From Bacteroidales bacterium (lineage in GTDB: Bacteria > Bacteroidota > Bacteroidia > Bacteroidales > Salinivirgaceae), in NCBI GenBank assembly GCA_012519055.1, contig JAAYQU010000045.1, forward strand, positions 186,001-250,000: a stretch of 64,000 nt of DNA. Reading direction: 5' to 3'. Of this stretch, positions 43,218-52,279 are shown one piece after another. Position 1 is the stretch's first letter. Every line of letters begins with the position of its first letter. The translations under genes and the position numbers were made by a program. The notes beneath the pieces were generated by a model. It saw nothing but the letters and a program-made list of their open reading frames with translations. It was not told the DNA's origin and did not search any database.

Positions 43218-44699
43218 ATGGAGAAGGAAATATCGAATCAACTAACAATTATTGGAGCAGGAATAGCTGGACTATCAGCAGGCATATATGCACAAAAGAG
43301 GGGCTTTCAATGCACAATTTACGAGCAACACTATTTGCCAGGTGGTAACTGCACAAGTTGGAAACGAAAAGGGTATCTTTTTGAAGGAGGGCTACATTGG
43401 CTAACCGGTTCGAGAAAAGATTTGCCACTTTATAAGGAGTGGGTTTACTTAGGAGCTATTTCTCCTTCAACAGTAATCCACAATCGAGAAGCTTTTATAT
43501 CATGTATCTATGACCAACAAATAATATCTTTTTATACGAATCCTGAACGCCTAAGAGATCATTTATTGGAGATATCGCCTGTTGACGAAAAAGTAATCAG
43601 AAAATTATACAAACAAATACGCCGTTTTTCAGGCATCGTGATGCCTATATTTGATGTGCCGGGAGTTAAATTAAAAGAGCGATCTTCAAAACTATATTTA
43701 TGGAAAATGCTTTTCACGGTGTTAAGATTATCACCTTTTGGAAAGATTTCTGCGAAAGAATATGCAAAAAGTTTTAAGCATCCGGCTATTCGTCTGATGC
43801 TTGAGGAAGTCGCAGGGGCTGAAAATAAAGCCAGTCACATGTTGACACTATTAGCGAGTGTCTGTTCCGGTGATGGTGGATATCCAGAGGGAGGCTCTAC
43901 TGAAATGGCTAAACGTATGGCTACATATTTTGAAAAATTGGGTGGAAAAATTTATTACTCAAGTAACGTTGAAAAAATTCATTTGGAACAAAATAAAGTT
44001 TGCTCAATCACAGTCAATGGAAAGTCGGTAACCGCCTCTCAATTGATAGTCACAAATGATACCAGAGAAGCAATTGATACACTATTTGAAACCCCATTGA
44101 ATGAGCCTTGGTGCCATAAGATGCGACAAGACACAAAGCCTGTTATATGTACTTTTGTAAGCGTAGGTCTAAAAAAAGATTGGAGTCATCTTCCTTCCAA
44201 TTTTCTTATTCCGTTAACTGAATCGCTTTCATTCGGCGATTTTTCGTACAAAAGTCTCTTTTTAAACAACTATGCTTCTTATCCGAATTATGCTCCGTCT
44301 GGTTGTACCGCACTCACTTGTATTTTGTTTGGCGATAGCTATGATTACTGGAAAAAAGCAAAAGATGATGGAAGTTACTCTGAAAAAAAGGAAACTCTGG
44401 CTGAAAAGTTTGCTCATGTGTTAACAACTCATTTTCAGCTAAGTCGTGATGAGATTGAGATTATTGATATTGCAACGCCACTTACATTCGAGAGATATTG
44501 TGGAACATATCACGGTTCGTGGATGACAATTGATCAGGTTGGAAAAAAAGCAGCTATTTATCCAATTAAGCCAGAAACAATATCAAATCTTTACTTTGCA
44601 GGTCAACGAATCATGTCGCCAGGAGGCACTCCGGTAGCCCTATTGACTGGTCGTCAGGCTGTGCAATATCTTTGCAAGGATAATAATATACCATTTTAA
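43218..44699 (+). CDS. CrtI/retinol-saturase-like NAD(P)/FAD-dependent oxidoreductase
   Basis: A 493-residue flavoenzyme. The dinucleotide-binding motif IIGAGIAGLSAGIYAQKRG (residues 11-29) is followed by YEQHYLPGGNCTSWKRKGYL and FEGGLHWLTG, as in phytoene desaturases and retinol saturases. The C-terminal FAD motif is NLYFAGQRIMSPGGTPVALL. Such enzymes saturate, desaturate or isomerise polyenes and lipids. No other carotenoid gene is present, so a lipid or quinone-like substrate is more likely (inference). It lies 17 bases before the alpha/beta hydrolase gene. Confidence 0.82.
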   Translation: MEKEISNQLTIIGAGIAGLSAGIYAQKRGFQCTIYEQHYLPGGNCTSWKRKGYLFEGGLHWLTGSRKDLPLYKEWVYLGAISPSTVIHNREAFISCIYDQQIISFYTNPERLRDHLLEISPVDEKVIRKLYKQIRRFSGIVMPIFDVPGVKLKERSSKLYLWKMLFTVLRLSPFGKISAKEYAKSFKHPAIRLMLEEVAGAENKASHMLTLLASVCSGDGGYPEGGSTEMAKRMATYFEKLGGKIYYSSNVEKIHLEQNKVCSITVNGKSVTASQLIVTNDTREAIDTLFETPLNEPWCHKMRQDTKPVICTFVSVGLKKDWSHLPSNFLIPLTESLSFGDFSYKSLFLNNYASYPNYAPSGCTALTCILFGDSYDYWKKAKDDGSYSEKKETLAEKFAHVLTTHFQLSRDEIEIIDIATPLTFERYCGTYHGSWMTIDQVGKKAAIYPIKPETISNLYFAGQRIMSPGGTPVALLTGRQAVQYLCKDNNIPF

Positions 44700-44716
44700 A
44701 AAATAGGAAGTGATTT

Positions 44717-45862
44717 ATGAAAAAAAGAAATAAAATTCTAATAGTAATCGGAATAGTTGTACTAGCAGTTATAATTTTTGTTGCAGTTTTTGCATACAGA
44801 AATTTGAATTACGACTATCTAAATGAGAAGTTTTTAGTTAAAAAGGGATATAAATTAGGCTTTACCGAGAATATTGCCAAATTACCCGATGGCTCCGAAA
44901 TTTATTATATAGAGGGTCCCGACAACGGTCCAAAACTTCTTTTGCTTCACGGTCAGCAGGTTAACTGCTACGATTACGCTAAAGTATTACCAAAACTGTC
45001 AAAAGAATTTCATGTTTTTGCCCTTGATTATTATGGACACGGGAAATCATCAAAAAATCCCGACAAGTATAATGCCGCAGAAATAGGAGATGATATAGTT
45101 TGGTTTATCGAAAATATTATAAGGGAAAAAGTTTATATATCAGGTCATTCGTCGGGAGCCTTGCTTGCTGCTTATGTTTCCGCTAAAGCACCCGACAATA
45201 TTATAGCTTCTGTTTTAGAAGATGGTCCTTTCTTTTCAACACTTCCCGAGAGAGCGGAAAAAACAATTGCATGGTTAGAGTTTAAAAATATGTACGACTA
45301 TCTTAACCAAAACGAGATAAGTAGCTTTATGGAATACTCATTAGAGCATAATTATATGCGAGAAGTTATCAATACTCCAGACTTCAATGCTTGGGACAAG
45401 GTGATAAAAGGACCCGCCTTGAAATATTTATCTAAACATCCCGGAGAAATTCCTAAGGTATGGTACTATCCACCAAAATTGGGAATAAATTCTATCTACG
45501 CCTTGAATGCCAATATGCAAGATAGAACAGGCGATTATGACCTAAGATTTGGATTAACATTTTATGATTTTTCGTGGTTTGAAGGATTTGACACGGAAGA
45601 AATTTTGAAAAATATTCAATTGCCTACCATTGTTATGCACGTGGCACCCAATGAGATAACTGCTCCCGGATATTACGATAAAAATGGAGTTTTGCTTGCT
45701 GCAATGGACGAAAAAGATGCTCAAAAAGTTGTTGATTTAGTACCTAATAGTAAATATGTTGGAGGTTTTAAATCCGCCCACGATATACACGCCGACCTGC
45801 CTGACGAGTTTATTAAGGTTTTACTTGATTTAAAAAGTAAAATAGAAAAAACAATAAACTAA
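44717..45862 (+). CDS. Membrane-anchored alpha/beta hydrolase
   Basis: A 381-residue protein with one N-terminal membrane helix (residues 7-27, ILIVIGIVVLAVIIFVAVFA) and an alpha/beta hydrolase domain: LLLHGQQVNCYDYA (oxyanion region), FALDYYGHGKSS, and the nucleophile elbow GHSSG with Ser145. The catalytic His is likely in the last 40 residues (SAHDIHADLPD). It probably faces the periplasm. One of four such hydrolases in the locus; all may act on ester-bonded lipids, but the substrate is unknown. Confidence 0.8.
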   Translation: MKKRNKILIVIGIVVLAVIIFVAVFAYRNLNYDYLNEKFLVKKGYKLGFTENIAKLPDGSEIYYIEGPDNGPKLLLLHGQQVNCYDYAKVLPKLSKEFHVFALDYYGHGKSSKNPDKYNAAEIGDDIVWFIENIIREKVYISGHSSGALLAAYVSAKAPDNIIASVLEDGPFFSTLPERAEKTIAWLEFKNMYDYLNQNEISSFMEYSLEHNYMREVINTPDFNAWDKVIKGPALKYLSKHPGEIPKVWYYPPKLGINSIYALNANMQDRTGDYDLRFGLTFYDFSWFEGFDTEEILKNIQLPTIVMHVAPNEITAPGYYDKNGVLLAAMDEKDAQKVVDLVPNSKYVGGFKSAHDIHADLPDEFIKVLLDLKSKIEKTIN

Positions 45863-45869
45863 ACTTGAA

Positions 45870-46691
45870 ATGAATAGAGTATTATCGCTATTGTCAGTTT
45901 TACTAATTTTTACAAGTTGTACTAATATGAAGAGAGTTTTTATAAATGAAAAATTAGAGTTTATTGAGAAGAATAAGGGCCATAAGATTGAAACATTTAC
46001 CGAAGAATCAATAAATAGCCTACCTGAACCCTTGAAAAAATACCTTCGTGTTTGTGGATATATAAACACACCAATCCCCGTAAACGCTAATATTTACTGG
46101 ACTGAGTCTTGGTTAAAAATGTCGCCAGACAAAGAGTGGAAAAAACTCTATACAACACAATTCAATTCTGTGAAGCCAATAGGAAGGGTAGCCTATATGA
46201 AAATTTTAGGTATGCCTGTGGCAGCAAGAGACTTATATCGAGATGGTTATGGAGAAATGAAAGTTAAGCTATTTAATTTGATAAATGTAGCTTTCGATAA
46301 CAGTAAAGAAGTAGCGCAATCGGCACTGATAACGACTTTTTGTGAATTTGCATTTATTCCGAGTTATCTATTATCAGATAACGTAAAATGGGAACAGATA
46401 GATGACTGTTCAGTTCGAGGAACTCTCGTAGATAACGGAATTGAAGTTTCAGGGATATTCTACTTTAACGAAGAGGGACTCTTTACACATTTTGAAACAT
46501 CAGACCGATATTTTACTACTGGCAAAAACACCTACAAAAAAGTCAAGTTTTCTGTTGTTGTGGATAGTTATAAAAATCAGGATAATTTAAAAATTGGCGA
46601 GGAGGTCAAAGTAATGTGGCATTTGCCTGAAGGCGATTATGAGTATTTTAAAGGAACAGTTGATAAAATAGAATTTAATGTTTTTGAATAA
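45870..46691 (+). CDS. DUF6544-like lipoprotein
   Basis: A 273-residue lipoprotein (signal LSVLLIFTSC, lipidated Cys17). The pattern LPEPLKKYLRVCGYINTPIP, IGRVAYMKILGMPVAARDLY, GEMKVKLFNLINVA, and SALITTFCEFAFIPSYLLSD resembles the DUF6544 family as I know it, which has no known function. The second half is a set of beta strands that could form a lipid-binding cup. It is 7 bases downstream of one alpha/beta hydrolase gene and 18 bases upstream of another. Confidence 0.6.
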   Translation: MNRVLSLLSVLLIFTSCTNMKRVFINEKLEFIEKNKGHKIETFTEESINSLPEPLKKYLRVCGYINTPIPVNANIYWTESWLKMSPDKEWKKLYTTQFNSVKPIGRVAYMKILGMPVAARDLYRDGYGEMKVKLFNLINVAFDNSKEVAQSALITTFCEFAFIPSYLLSDNVKWEQIDDCSVRGTLVDNGIEVSGIFYFNEEGLFTHFETSDRYFTTGKNTYKKVKFSVVVDSYKNQDNLKIGEEVKVMWHLPEGDYEYFKGTVDKIEFNVFE

Positions 46692-46709
46692 ATTGTAACT
46701 CAAAAGAAA

Positions 46710-47603
46710 ATGAAGCGGATTTTGATTGTTATCGCAGTAATATTAGCCCTATATATTCTAATACAAGGCATTAAATGTTATTTGGATTTAGAAAGAGCCA
46801 AAGAAAAACTGAATTCATATAATAAAAAGGAATTAGATTTATCATACGGCAAGATTACCTATATAGATGAAGGAGAAGGTGAGGCTATTTTGTCTGTTCA
46901 TGGAATGTTTGGTGGTTATGACCAAGCTTACGACAATATTAAGAGTAGATATGGTAAAAATCGTATAATAGCACCATCACGTTTTGGATATTTAGGTTCT
47001 ATTGTAAAAGATGATGGCACACCAAAAGAGCAATCCAAGGCTTTTAAAGAGTTGTTGGACACTTTAAAAATTGACAAGGTATTTATTTTGGGAACTTCTG
47101 CTGGCGGTACTCCGGCTATCCGATTTGCATTAGATTATCCTGAACGTGTTAAAGGGTTAATACTCTACTGTTCCGCAATGCCGGTTACTGAAAAACCTGA
47201 TAAATATTCTGAGTATCAAGCACCGCCTAAACTGTTTTTATCCAATTATGCTATGTGTTTAATTTCTCCTCTTATGCCTGTTGTTATGGGTATGCCAGCA
47301 TCAACAGCAAAAGATATTATGCCTGTTGCAGAACGGAAAGTTGGGGTAGTTTTAGATGGGAAAATAATAAATCCGGATATGGAGAGAAATTTTGAGGAGT
47401 ATCCTATTGAAGAACTGAAAGTACCAACGCTAATCGTTCATTCTGAAGATGATAAATTGTCAAGTTTTAAAAAGGTGGAAGCTGCTAAACATCGTTTTCC
47501 TAATCTCACATTAGTAACATTTCCAGATGGTGGGCATATGATGAAAGGTCATGGCAATGAGATAGATAAAGCATTAGATGATTTTATAAATAAGTTTAAA
47601 TAA
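46710..47603 (+). CDS. Membrane-anchored alpha/beta hydrolase 2
   Basis: A 297-residue hydrolase with an N-terminal helix (residues 4-20, ILIVIAVILALYILIQG). SVHGMFGGYDQAYDN gives the oxyanion region, LGTSAGGTPAIRFA the nucleophile elbow (Ser130), LIVHSEDDKLSSF the acid region, and GGHMMKGHGNE the catalytic His. The layout suits a membrane-bound lipase or esterase. It is in the same run of closely spaced + strand genes. Confidence 0.8.
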   Translation: MKRILIVIAVILALYILIQGIKCYLDLERAKEKLNSYNKKELDLSYGKITYIDEGEGEAILSVHGMFGGYDQAYDNIKSRYGKNRIIAPSRFGYLGSIVKDDGTPKEQSKAFKELLDTLKIDKVFILGTSAGGTPAIRFALDYPERVKGLILYCSAMPVTEKPDKYSEYQAPPKLFLSNYAMCLISPLMPVVMGMPASTAKDIMPVAERKVGVVLDGKIINPDMERNFEEYPIEELKVPTLIVHSEDDKLSSFKKVEAAKHRFPNLTLVTFPDGGHMMKGHGNEIDKALDDFINKFK

Positions 47604-47617
47604 AAAGGGATTTTGAA

Positions 47618-47827
47618 ATGAAAAATTTAAAAACAGGAATTACGCTGATAATATTAGGTAATGTATTATATGTATCAAAAGATTTTTTTGATAATGTAAC
47701 GTCAAGTAATTTTAGTGATTTTACGCAGGGCTTTTTAGTGGGTCTCGGAATCGGACTTAACGTAATTGGGATAATACTTGTTTTTGTCTATCTCGCAAAA
47801 GAAGAAAAAAAGAAAAACAACAATTAG
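47618..47827 (+). CDS. Small two-helix membrane protein
   Basis: A 69-residue protein with two hydrophobic helices (residues 6-22 and 38-58, GFLVGLGIGLNVIGIILVFV) and a basic, Asn-rich end (AKEEKKKNNN). It begins 14 bases after the hydrolase gene with an AAAGGGA sequence in front of the ATG and ends 11 bases before the flavodoxin/ferredoxin gene. No family recognised; gene spacing supports it being real. Confidence 0.55.
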   Translation: MKNLKTGITLIILGNVLYVSKDFFDNVTSSNFSDFTQGFLVGLGIGLNVIGIILVFVYLAKEEKKKNNN

Positions 47828-47838
47828 GATAAAGTAAT

Positions 47839-48591
47839 ATGAACGGAATTTTTTATTTTTCATCAACAGGAAATAGTCTTTTTATCGCTGAACAAATCAA
47901 AGCTGAATTGGACGGTGAGATTCGCTATATTCCTAAGTTTAAGGATGATGTCAATACCTATGATAAGATTATCATAGTTTCACCTATTCATAGTTTTGGT
48001 TTACCCACGCTTGTTTATGATTTTATTGTCAATATGAAATCCTCCAAGCCATTGTATATTGTGCTCAATCACGGAGGAATGGAAGCATTTGCCCCATACT
48101 ATGCTTATCAGCTTTGCAAAGAAAAGGGACTTAATATACGTTCTGTTCAGGTTGTTATGATGCCAGAAATCTACACTTTAACATTTTCACAACCGAAATG
48201 GGCTATAAGAATGGTTCTACGCAAGGCTCCTAAACGCTTAAATCCCGTTATTGCTGCCATACAAGACGACATGGAGATTATTATTTCCAAGCCTAAGAAA
48301 GACAAATGGACGCCAAAACATCTTGAAAACCGCAAAAAATGGCATATGTTAGCCAAGGATTTCAGTATTACAGAGAATTGTAATAATTGCCAGAAGTGTA
48401 TTCGCATTTGTCCAACTGGCAATATCCAACTCGAAAATGGTCGCATTGTCTTTGGCGAAAAATGTGTTGCCTGTTTGAGTTGCTACCATCGCTGTCCTGA
48501 AAAGGCTGTTGTCTATAAAAACAAACGAAAAAAAAGCAGATATATAAATCCCCTTATCCAAGAAAAAAATATTGGTGCAGACCAACTCTAA
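47839..48591 (+). CDS. EFR1-family flavodoxin-ferredoxin protein
   Basis: A 250-residue electron-transfer protein. The N-terminus (FYFSSTGNSLFIAEQIKAEL) is a flavodoxin-like FMN-binding domain; the C-terminus carries two [4Fe-4S] motifs, CNNCQKCIRICPTGN and CVACLSCYHRCPEKA. This is the EFR1 (flavodoxin fused to a bacterial ferredoxin) arrangement common in anaerobes. It could supply electrons to the radical SAM enzymes, the FAD enzyme or the dehydratase-like fusion at 55.9 kb (inference). Confidence 0.85.
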   Translation: MNGIFYFSSTGNSLFIAEQIKAELDGEIRYIPKFKDDVNTYDKIIIVSPIHSFGLPTLVYDFIVNMKSSKPLYIVLNHGGMEAFAPYYAYQLCKEKGLNIRSVQVVMMPEIYTLTFSQPKWAIRMVLRKAPKRLNPVIAAIQDDMEIIISKPKKDKWTPKHLENRKKWHMLAKDFSITENCNNCQKCIRICPTGNIQLENGRIVFGEKCVACLSCYHRCPEKAVVYKNKRKKSRYINPLIQEKNIGADQL

Positions 48592-48617
48592 TTTTATAAA
48601 TTTAAAAAAATATAGTT

Positions 48618-49382
48618 ATGATAAAACGATTATTAATAAGCATTGCCTTTGGGATTTTGATAATACTATTTCCTATAATGGCAGGAGTTATTACTCAAGT
48701 TAATGGTATAGAAGATGTTGAAACCGTATATTTAATACAAGCCATTTGTTTTGTTTTAGCGGCAATTGTCGGTGGTGTTATTTATAGAAAGTATAGGTCT
48801 AAGTCAAAAACAAGTTCAAAATACCCTTATGATAAAGTATTGTATTTTATTCCAATAATTCTTATGGAACTTATCGTACTAATTCCCGGGTATATTAACG
48901 AAGGATTTTACCTTCATAACAACCTGAAACTATTCGTAATAATATTAATATTTACTTTAGCTGTTGGTTTTTCAGAGGAGCTTTTCTTTCGTGGCATAAT
49001 ACTTAAAATCTTAAAAAAAGATGGAGTTATTTATTCTATAATTGCTTCATCTATAGTGTTTGGTTTGCTACACGCTTCCAACTTGATTGGTGGTGCCAAT
49101 ATGCTTTACACTGTACTTCAAATAATATACGCGCTTTTGTTTGGATTGGTAGCTGCATCAATTGTTACGCTCCATCAATCCTTAACTCCTGTTATTGTAT
49201 GGCACTTTCTGCATGATTTTTTAGCATTTTCTATGGGAGATAGGGTACATGGCGTTGAGGTAGAGTTAAGTCCCCTTATGATTGGACTTTCCTTAGTACA
49301 AATTTTGATAATGCTTTTATACACCATATACCTTTATAAGAAAATAAAACAAACTAATGTTTTAGAACAAAGAGTCATTTAA
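48618..49382 (+). CDS. CPBP-family intramembrane protease 4
   Basis: A 254-residue polytopic protein. Motifs are FSEELFFRGIILKIL, FGLLHASNLIGG and VIVWHFLHDFLAF, in which Asp takes the place of the usual Asn of motif 3. It is not close to the tandem copies at 41-43 kb, so it was acquired or duplicated earlier. It lies between the EFR1 gene (26 bases) and an alpha/beta hydrolase (19 bases). Substrate unknown. Confidence 0.82.
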   Translation: MIKRLLISIAFGILIILFPIMAGVITQVNGIEDVETVYLIQAICFVLAAIVGGVIYRKYRSKSKTSSKYPYDKVLYFIPIILMELIVLIPGYINEGFYLHNNLKLFVIILIFTLAVGFSEELFFRGIILKILKKDGVIYSIIASSIVFGLLHASNLIGGANMLYTVLQIIYALLFGLVAASIVTLHQSLTPVIVWHFLHDFLAFSMGDRVHGVEVELSPLMIGLSLVQILIMLLYTIYLYKKIKQTNVLEQRVI

Positions 49383-49401
49383 CCTTAAGTGGTAAAAAAT
49401 T

Positions 49402-50292
49402 ATGAAACAATTAATTGGCAAATGGAGTTCTGCTGAAAAGCAACAGGAGTACGTAGAAGCGTACAAAAGAGCACTTCAAACAATGCCCGAAGCCGAATCG
49501 ATAAGAATAAAAACATCATTTGGAACGGTACAAGGTTATTGTTGGAAAAATGATCATGCAAACCATAAAAGTCCGATACTTCTCTTTCCCGGAAAGTCTT
49601 CAGGTACACCTATGTGGTATGCAAATGTTCCCGATTTTTATAAAAATAGAACTGTGTACGCCTTTGATGCGTTGGGAGATGTGGGATTGAGTGAGCAAGA
49701 GATTCCAATAAAAAACAGTGCAGATCAAGCGAAATGGATAAATGAAACGATAGAAAATCTTCACCTGACGAAAGCAAATATAATAGGACATTCATTTGGA
49801 GGCTGGTTATCAGCTAATTACGCTTCATTGTATCCTCAAAAAGTTGCCTCTTTGATTCTGATTGAACCTGTTTTCACATTTCAGATGATAAAACTTATTA
49901 TCGTATTAAAATCGATACCCTACAATATGAAGTTTTTGCCGAAAAAGTGGCGACAGGGATTATTGAAACAAATAAGCGGTTCAGAAACCATTGACACAAC
50001 CGACCCTGTGGCAAAAATGATTGACGAAGGAGCAAATTATTATTCTTCTAATTTACCTAATCCAACAATGATTAGCAAGAAACAAATGCAAGAATGGGAG
50101 TTCCCTGTATATGTTGCTTTTGCTGATAATAGCGGTGTTCATAATTCTGTTAAGGCTGTAGAAGTGGCTGAAAAAAACGTTAAACACGTAACCGCTAAAA
50201 TATGGAAAAATGCAACTCATTCGTTACCAATGGAATATGCGGAAGAATTAAACAGCGAAATCATACAATTTATTGAAAAGAATTGCGACTAA
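49402..50292 (+). CDS. Soluble alpha/beta hydrolase 3
   Basis: A 296-residue hydrolase without signal or membrane helix. LLFPGKSSGTPMWYANVPDF, VYAFDALGDVGLSEQ and the elbow IIGHSFGGWLSA (Ser131) define the fold; NATHSLPMEYAEE near the C-terminus carries the catalytic His. The lid region (residues 165-215) is rich in Lys and hydrophobics. Its stop lies 17 bases before the PagL-like start. Confidence 0.8.
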   Translation: MKQLIGKWSSAEKQQEYVEAYKRALQTMPEAESIRIKTSFGTVQGYCWKNDHANHKSPILLFPGKSSGTPMWYANVPDFYKNRTVYAFDALGDVGLSEQEIPIKNSADQAKWINETIENLHLTKANIIGHSFGGWLSANYASLYPQKVASLILIEPVFTFQMIKLIIVLKSIPYNMKFLPKKWRQGLLKQISGSETIDTTDPVAKMIDEGANYYSSNLPNPTMISKKQMQEWEFPVYVAFADNSGVHNSVKAVEVAEKNVKHVTAKIWKNATHSLPMEYAEELNSEIIQFIEKNCD

Positions 50293-50309
50293 AAAAACGA
50301 AATTTAGGT

Positions 50310-50960
50310 ATGAATAAAAAAATTGTTTTTACGTTGCTGTTTTGCTTAGCAACGTTTGGTGCTTTTGCTCAAGAAATTAAAAGTAATAATTCAGAAAACT
50401 GGTTCAAAAGACATTTTAACCAAAGAATATACTTTAGCTATTATGGTTCATACTATCATGACAACATAAATATGTTACAAGGTGGATATGACGCTGTATT
50501 AAAACTAATCGACATAACTCCAAAATACAATTTGATTGATTTTAGTATTGGGCTAAATGGTTTAATGGCTTTTGATCAAGTAAATGAACCCAAACAAGAT
50601 AACTTTGGGAATATGCGTCCTGATCATTCAAAAATTACGCCCGGATTTGAACTAAATTGGTGCGCAAGACTTTTTATATTGCCAATTTCAAAAATTAATG
50701 CTCGTTTGTATGTAGAAGGACTTGGGATGTCATTAGTTGTATATGCCAGGGAATTTCCTGATATAAACACTACAAATGGAAGAGCAACCGGCTCGATAGT
50801 CAACATTGGAAGTCATGTTGGAATGGGAATGGAATATCAAATAAATGACAATCTTAAAGGTTATACAAGTATCCGCTTGTTTCATGCTTCAAATGGGAAA
50901 AAATATGTGGATAATCCAGCATTAGACGCAGTAGGAATAATAATGGGAGTACAATTTTAA
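50310..50960 (+). CDS. PagL-like (acyloxyacyl hydrolase family) outer-membrane protein
   Basis: I start this at the ATG at 50310 (MNKKIVFTLLFCLATFGAFA), which gives a signal peptide cut after AFA; a TTG upstream adds a basic stretch that would spoil it. The 216-residue protein is a barrel whose end RLFHASNGKKYVDNPALDAV resembles the His-Ser active-site strand of PagL lipid A 3-O-deacylase (HxSN...NPG). It would remove an acyl chain from lipid A in the outer membrane. The match is partial, so the enzyme activity is inferred. Confidence 0.6.
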   Translation: MNKKIVFTLLFCLATFGAFAQEIKSNNSENWFKRHFNQRIYFSYYGSYYHDNINMLQGGYDAVLKLIDITPKYNLIDFSIGLNGLMAFDQVNEPKQDNFGNMRPDHSKITPGFELNWCARLFILPISKINARLYVEGLGMSLVVYAREFPDINTTNGRATGSIVNIGSHVGMGMEYQINDNLKGYTSIRLFHASNGKKYVDNPALDAVGIIMGVQF

Positions 50961-50996
50961 GTAGAAATTACACAGCTAAATCAGTTATTTACTAAA

Positions 50997-51449
50997 ATGA
51001 ACAAAGAAAAGTCAATTAAAGTAGGAACGAAAATCACATATTACATAACGTTAACTCTGAGTATGTTAGTTGGGTTTTGGCATTTTTTCGTGCCACACTT
51101 GTACAATTGGTATGACTATCTTCCTATGCAATATGAAAATCTTATAGTCGGAATTGATTATACTAATTTGTGTTTTGCATTGTTGCTATTTGGAAGCAGT
51201 TTAGTGTTAATTATATTGGCAAAAAGTGTGTTTGCATTAAATTTTGAAACGCTCGTTTTCTATACGTTTTTAACAGTGGTCTGGGTCTTTAGAGCATGCC
51301 TTGCTACGTTCATCGAACCGTGGCCCTTGGAACCGATTCCGGCAGTAGCGATTGGACAGTTGATCGGCTCAGTCATTCTGGCTCTGTTGATGGTTTTTGT
51401 AACAACAATGCTTTGGAAAACAAGGGTTAGAGTAAAATATGAACGATAA
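50997..51449 (+). CDS. Four-helix membrane protein, unknown family
   Basis: A 150-residue protein with four hydrophobic helices (for example ITYYITLTLSMLVGFWHFFV and LLLFGSSLVLIILAKSVFAL) and basic ends. VPHLYNWYDYLPMQYENLIV forms the first outer loop. No catalytic motif is visible. It follows the PagL-like gene by 36 bases and is probably co-transcribed with it. Confidence 0.6.
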   Translation: MNKEKSIKVGTKITYYITLTLSMLVGFWHFFVPHLYNWYDYLPMQYENLIVGIDYTNLCFALLLFGSSLVLIILAKSVFALNFETLVFYTFLTVVWVFRACLATFIEPWPLEPIPAVAIGQLIGSVILALLMVFVTTMLWKTRVRVKYER

Positions 51450-51721
51450 AATAGCGTAGTTTTTTTATGTGTATGCGCTGTTTGGACGCGTGTCAAAAAG
51501 TGTGTTGAAAATATAGGAAATTGAAAGAAACAAAACTCGTCATTGATCGGATCTATTCAATAGAGCAAATTATTGAAGTACACTAATATGTTGATAAAGG
51601 TCATAAAAAGGGTAATGTGGTAATAAAAATTGATTAAAAAATGACGAACACAAGATATATGGTGTAAAACCATGCTTATTTTTGAAAAACAACAATAGTT
51701 AAACCAAATAAAATAATCTTT

Positions 51722-52180
51722 ATGAAAACACGAAACATATTAGTTGGTCTTTTACTCTTTCTTTCAGTAGGAGCCTTATTTGGTGGAGGAGCATTTCTAA
51801 TATTTCCAGAAGGTTGGATGGGAATGACACCAGAATTAATGCTGCAACACTCGCCTTTTCGAAACTTTTTTATACCCGGACTTATTTTGTTTACTGTACT
51901 TGGAGTAATGCCTATTTTTGTTGTTTGGGGACTACTAAAACACAAGGATTGCAAGATAGCTCAAGCAGTAAATATATTCCCCGATATGCATTGGTCGTGG
52001 TCTTGGTTGGTTTACACTGGCTTTGCACTTATTATTTGGATTTATATGGAAGTCTATTTCCTACAAGGTTTCCATTGGCTACATTCATTTTACTTTTTCT
52101 ATGGCATTTTACTATTAGTTTTGGCACTCTTAAAGCCGTTACGTCAGCACTATTTGGTAGAGAAAAAAGACAAACATTGA
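51722..52180 (+). CDS. Four-helix membrane protein, unknown family
   Basis: A 152-residue protein with about four hydrophobic helices (LVGLLLFLSVGALFGGGAFL, PGLILFTVLGVMPIFVVWGL, LVYTGFALIIWIYMEVYFLQ). Trp-rich loops (DMHWSWSWL) and a Lys-rich tail (LVEKKDKH) suggest a cytoplasmic C-terminus. No family recognised. An overlapping + strand frame (51814-52209) is a shadow. The 272 bases before it hold no recognisable feature. Confidence 0.58.
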   Translation: MKTRNILVGLLLFLSVGALFGGGAFLIFPEGWMGMTPELMLQHSPFRNFFIPGLILFTVLGVMPIFVVWGLLKHKDCKIAQAVNIFPDMHWSWSWLVYTGFALIIWIYMEVYFLQGFHWLHSFYFFYGILLLVLALLKPLRQHYLVEKKDKH

Positions 52181-52279
52181 AATTCTCTTATTTAAGAATA
52201 GAATATTAGTGCTGACCAACTTTGACAATTACATAGGAGCCTTATTTATTCAATTTTATTATAAATTTTAGGAAGCAAA

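Noticed and set aside
43218-44699. A carotenoid biosynthesis locus
   Set aside because: Only a CrtI-like FAD protein is present; no phytoene synthase, cyclase or isoprenoid gene is near, so the family name does not give the pathway.
51814-52209. A 131-residue + strand frame overlapping the membrane protein at 51722
   Set aside because: It is out of frame with the helix-forming protein, has no membrane or domain pattern, and starts inside that gene.
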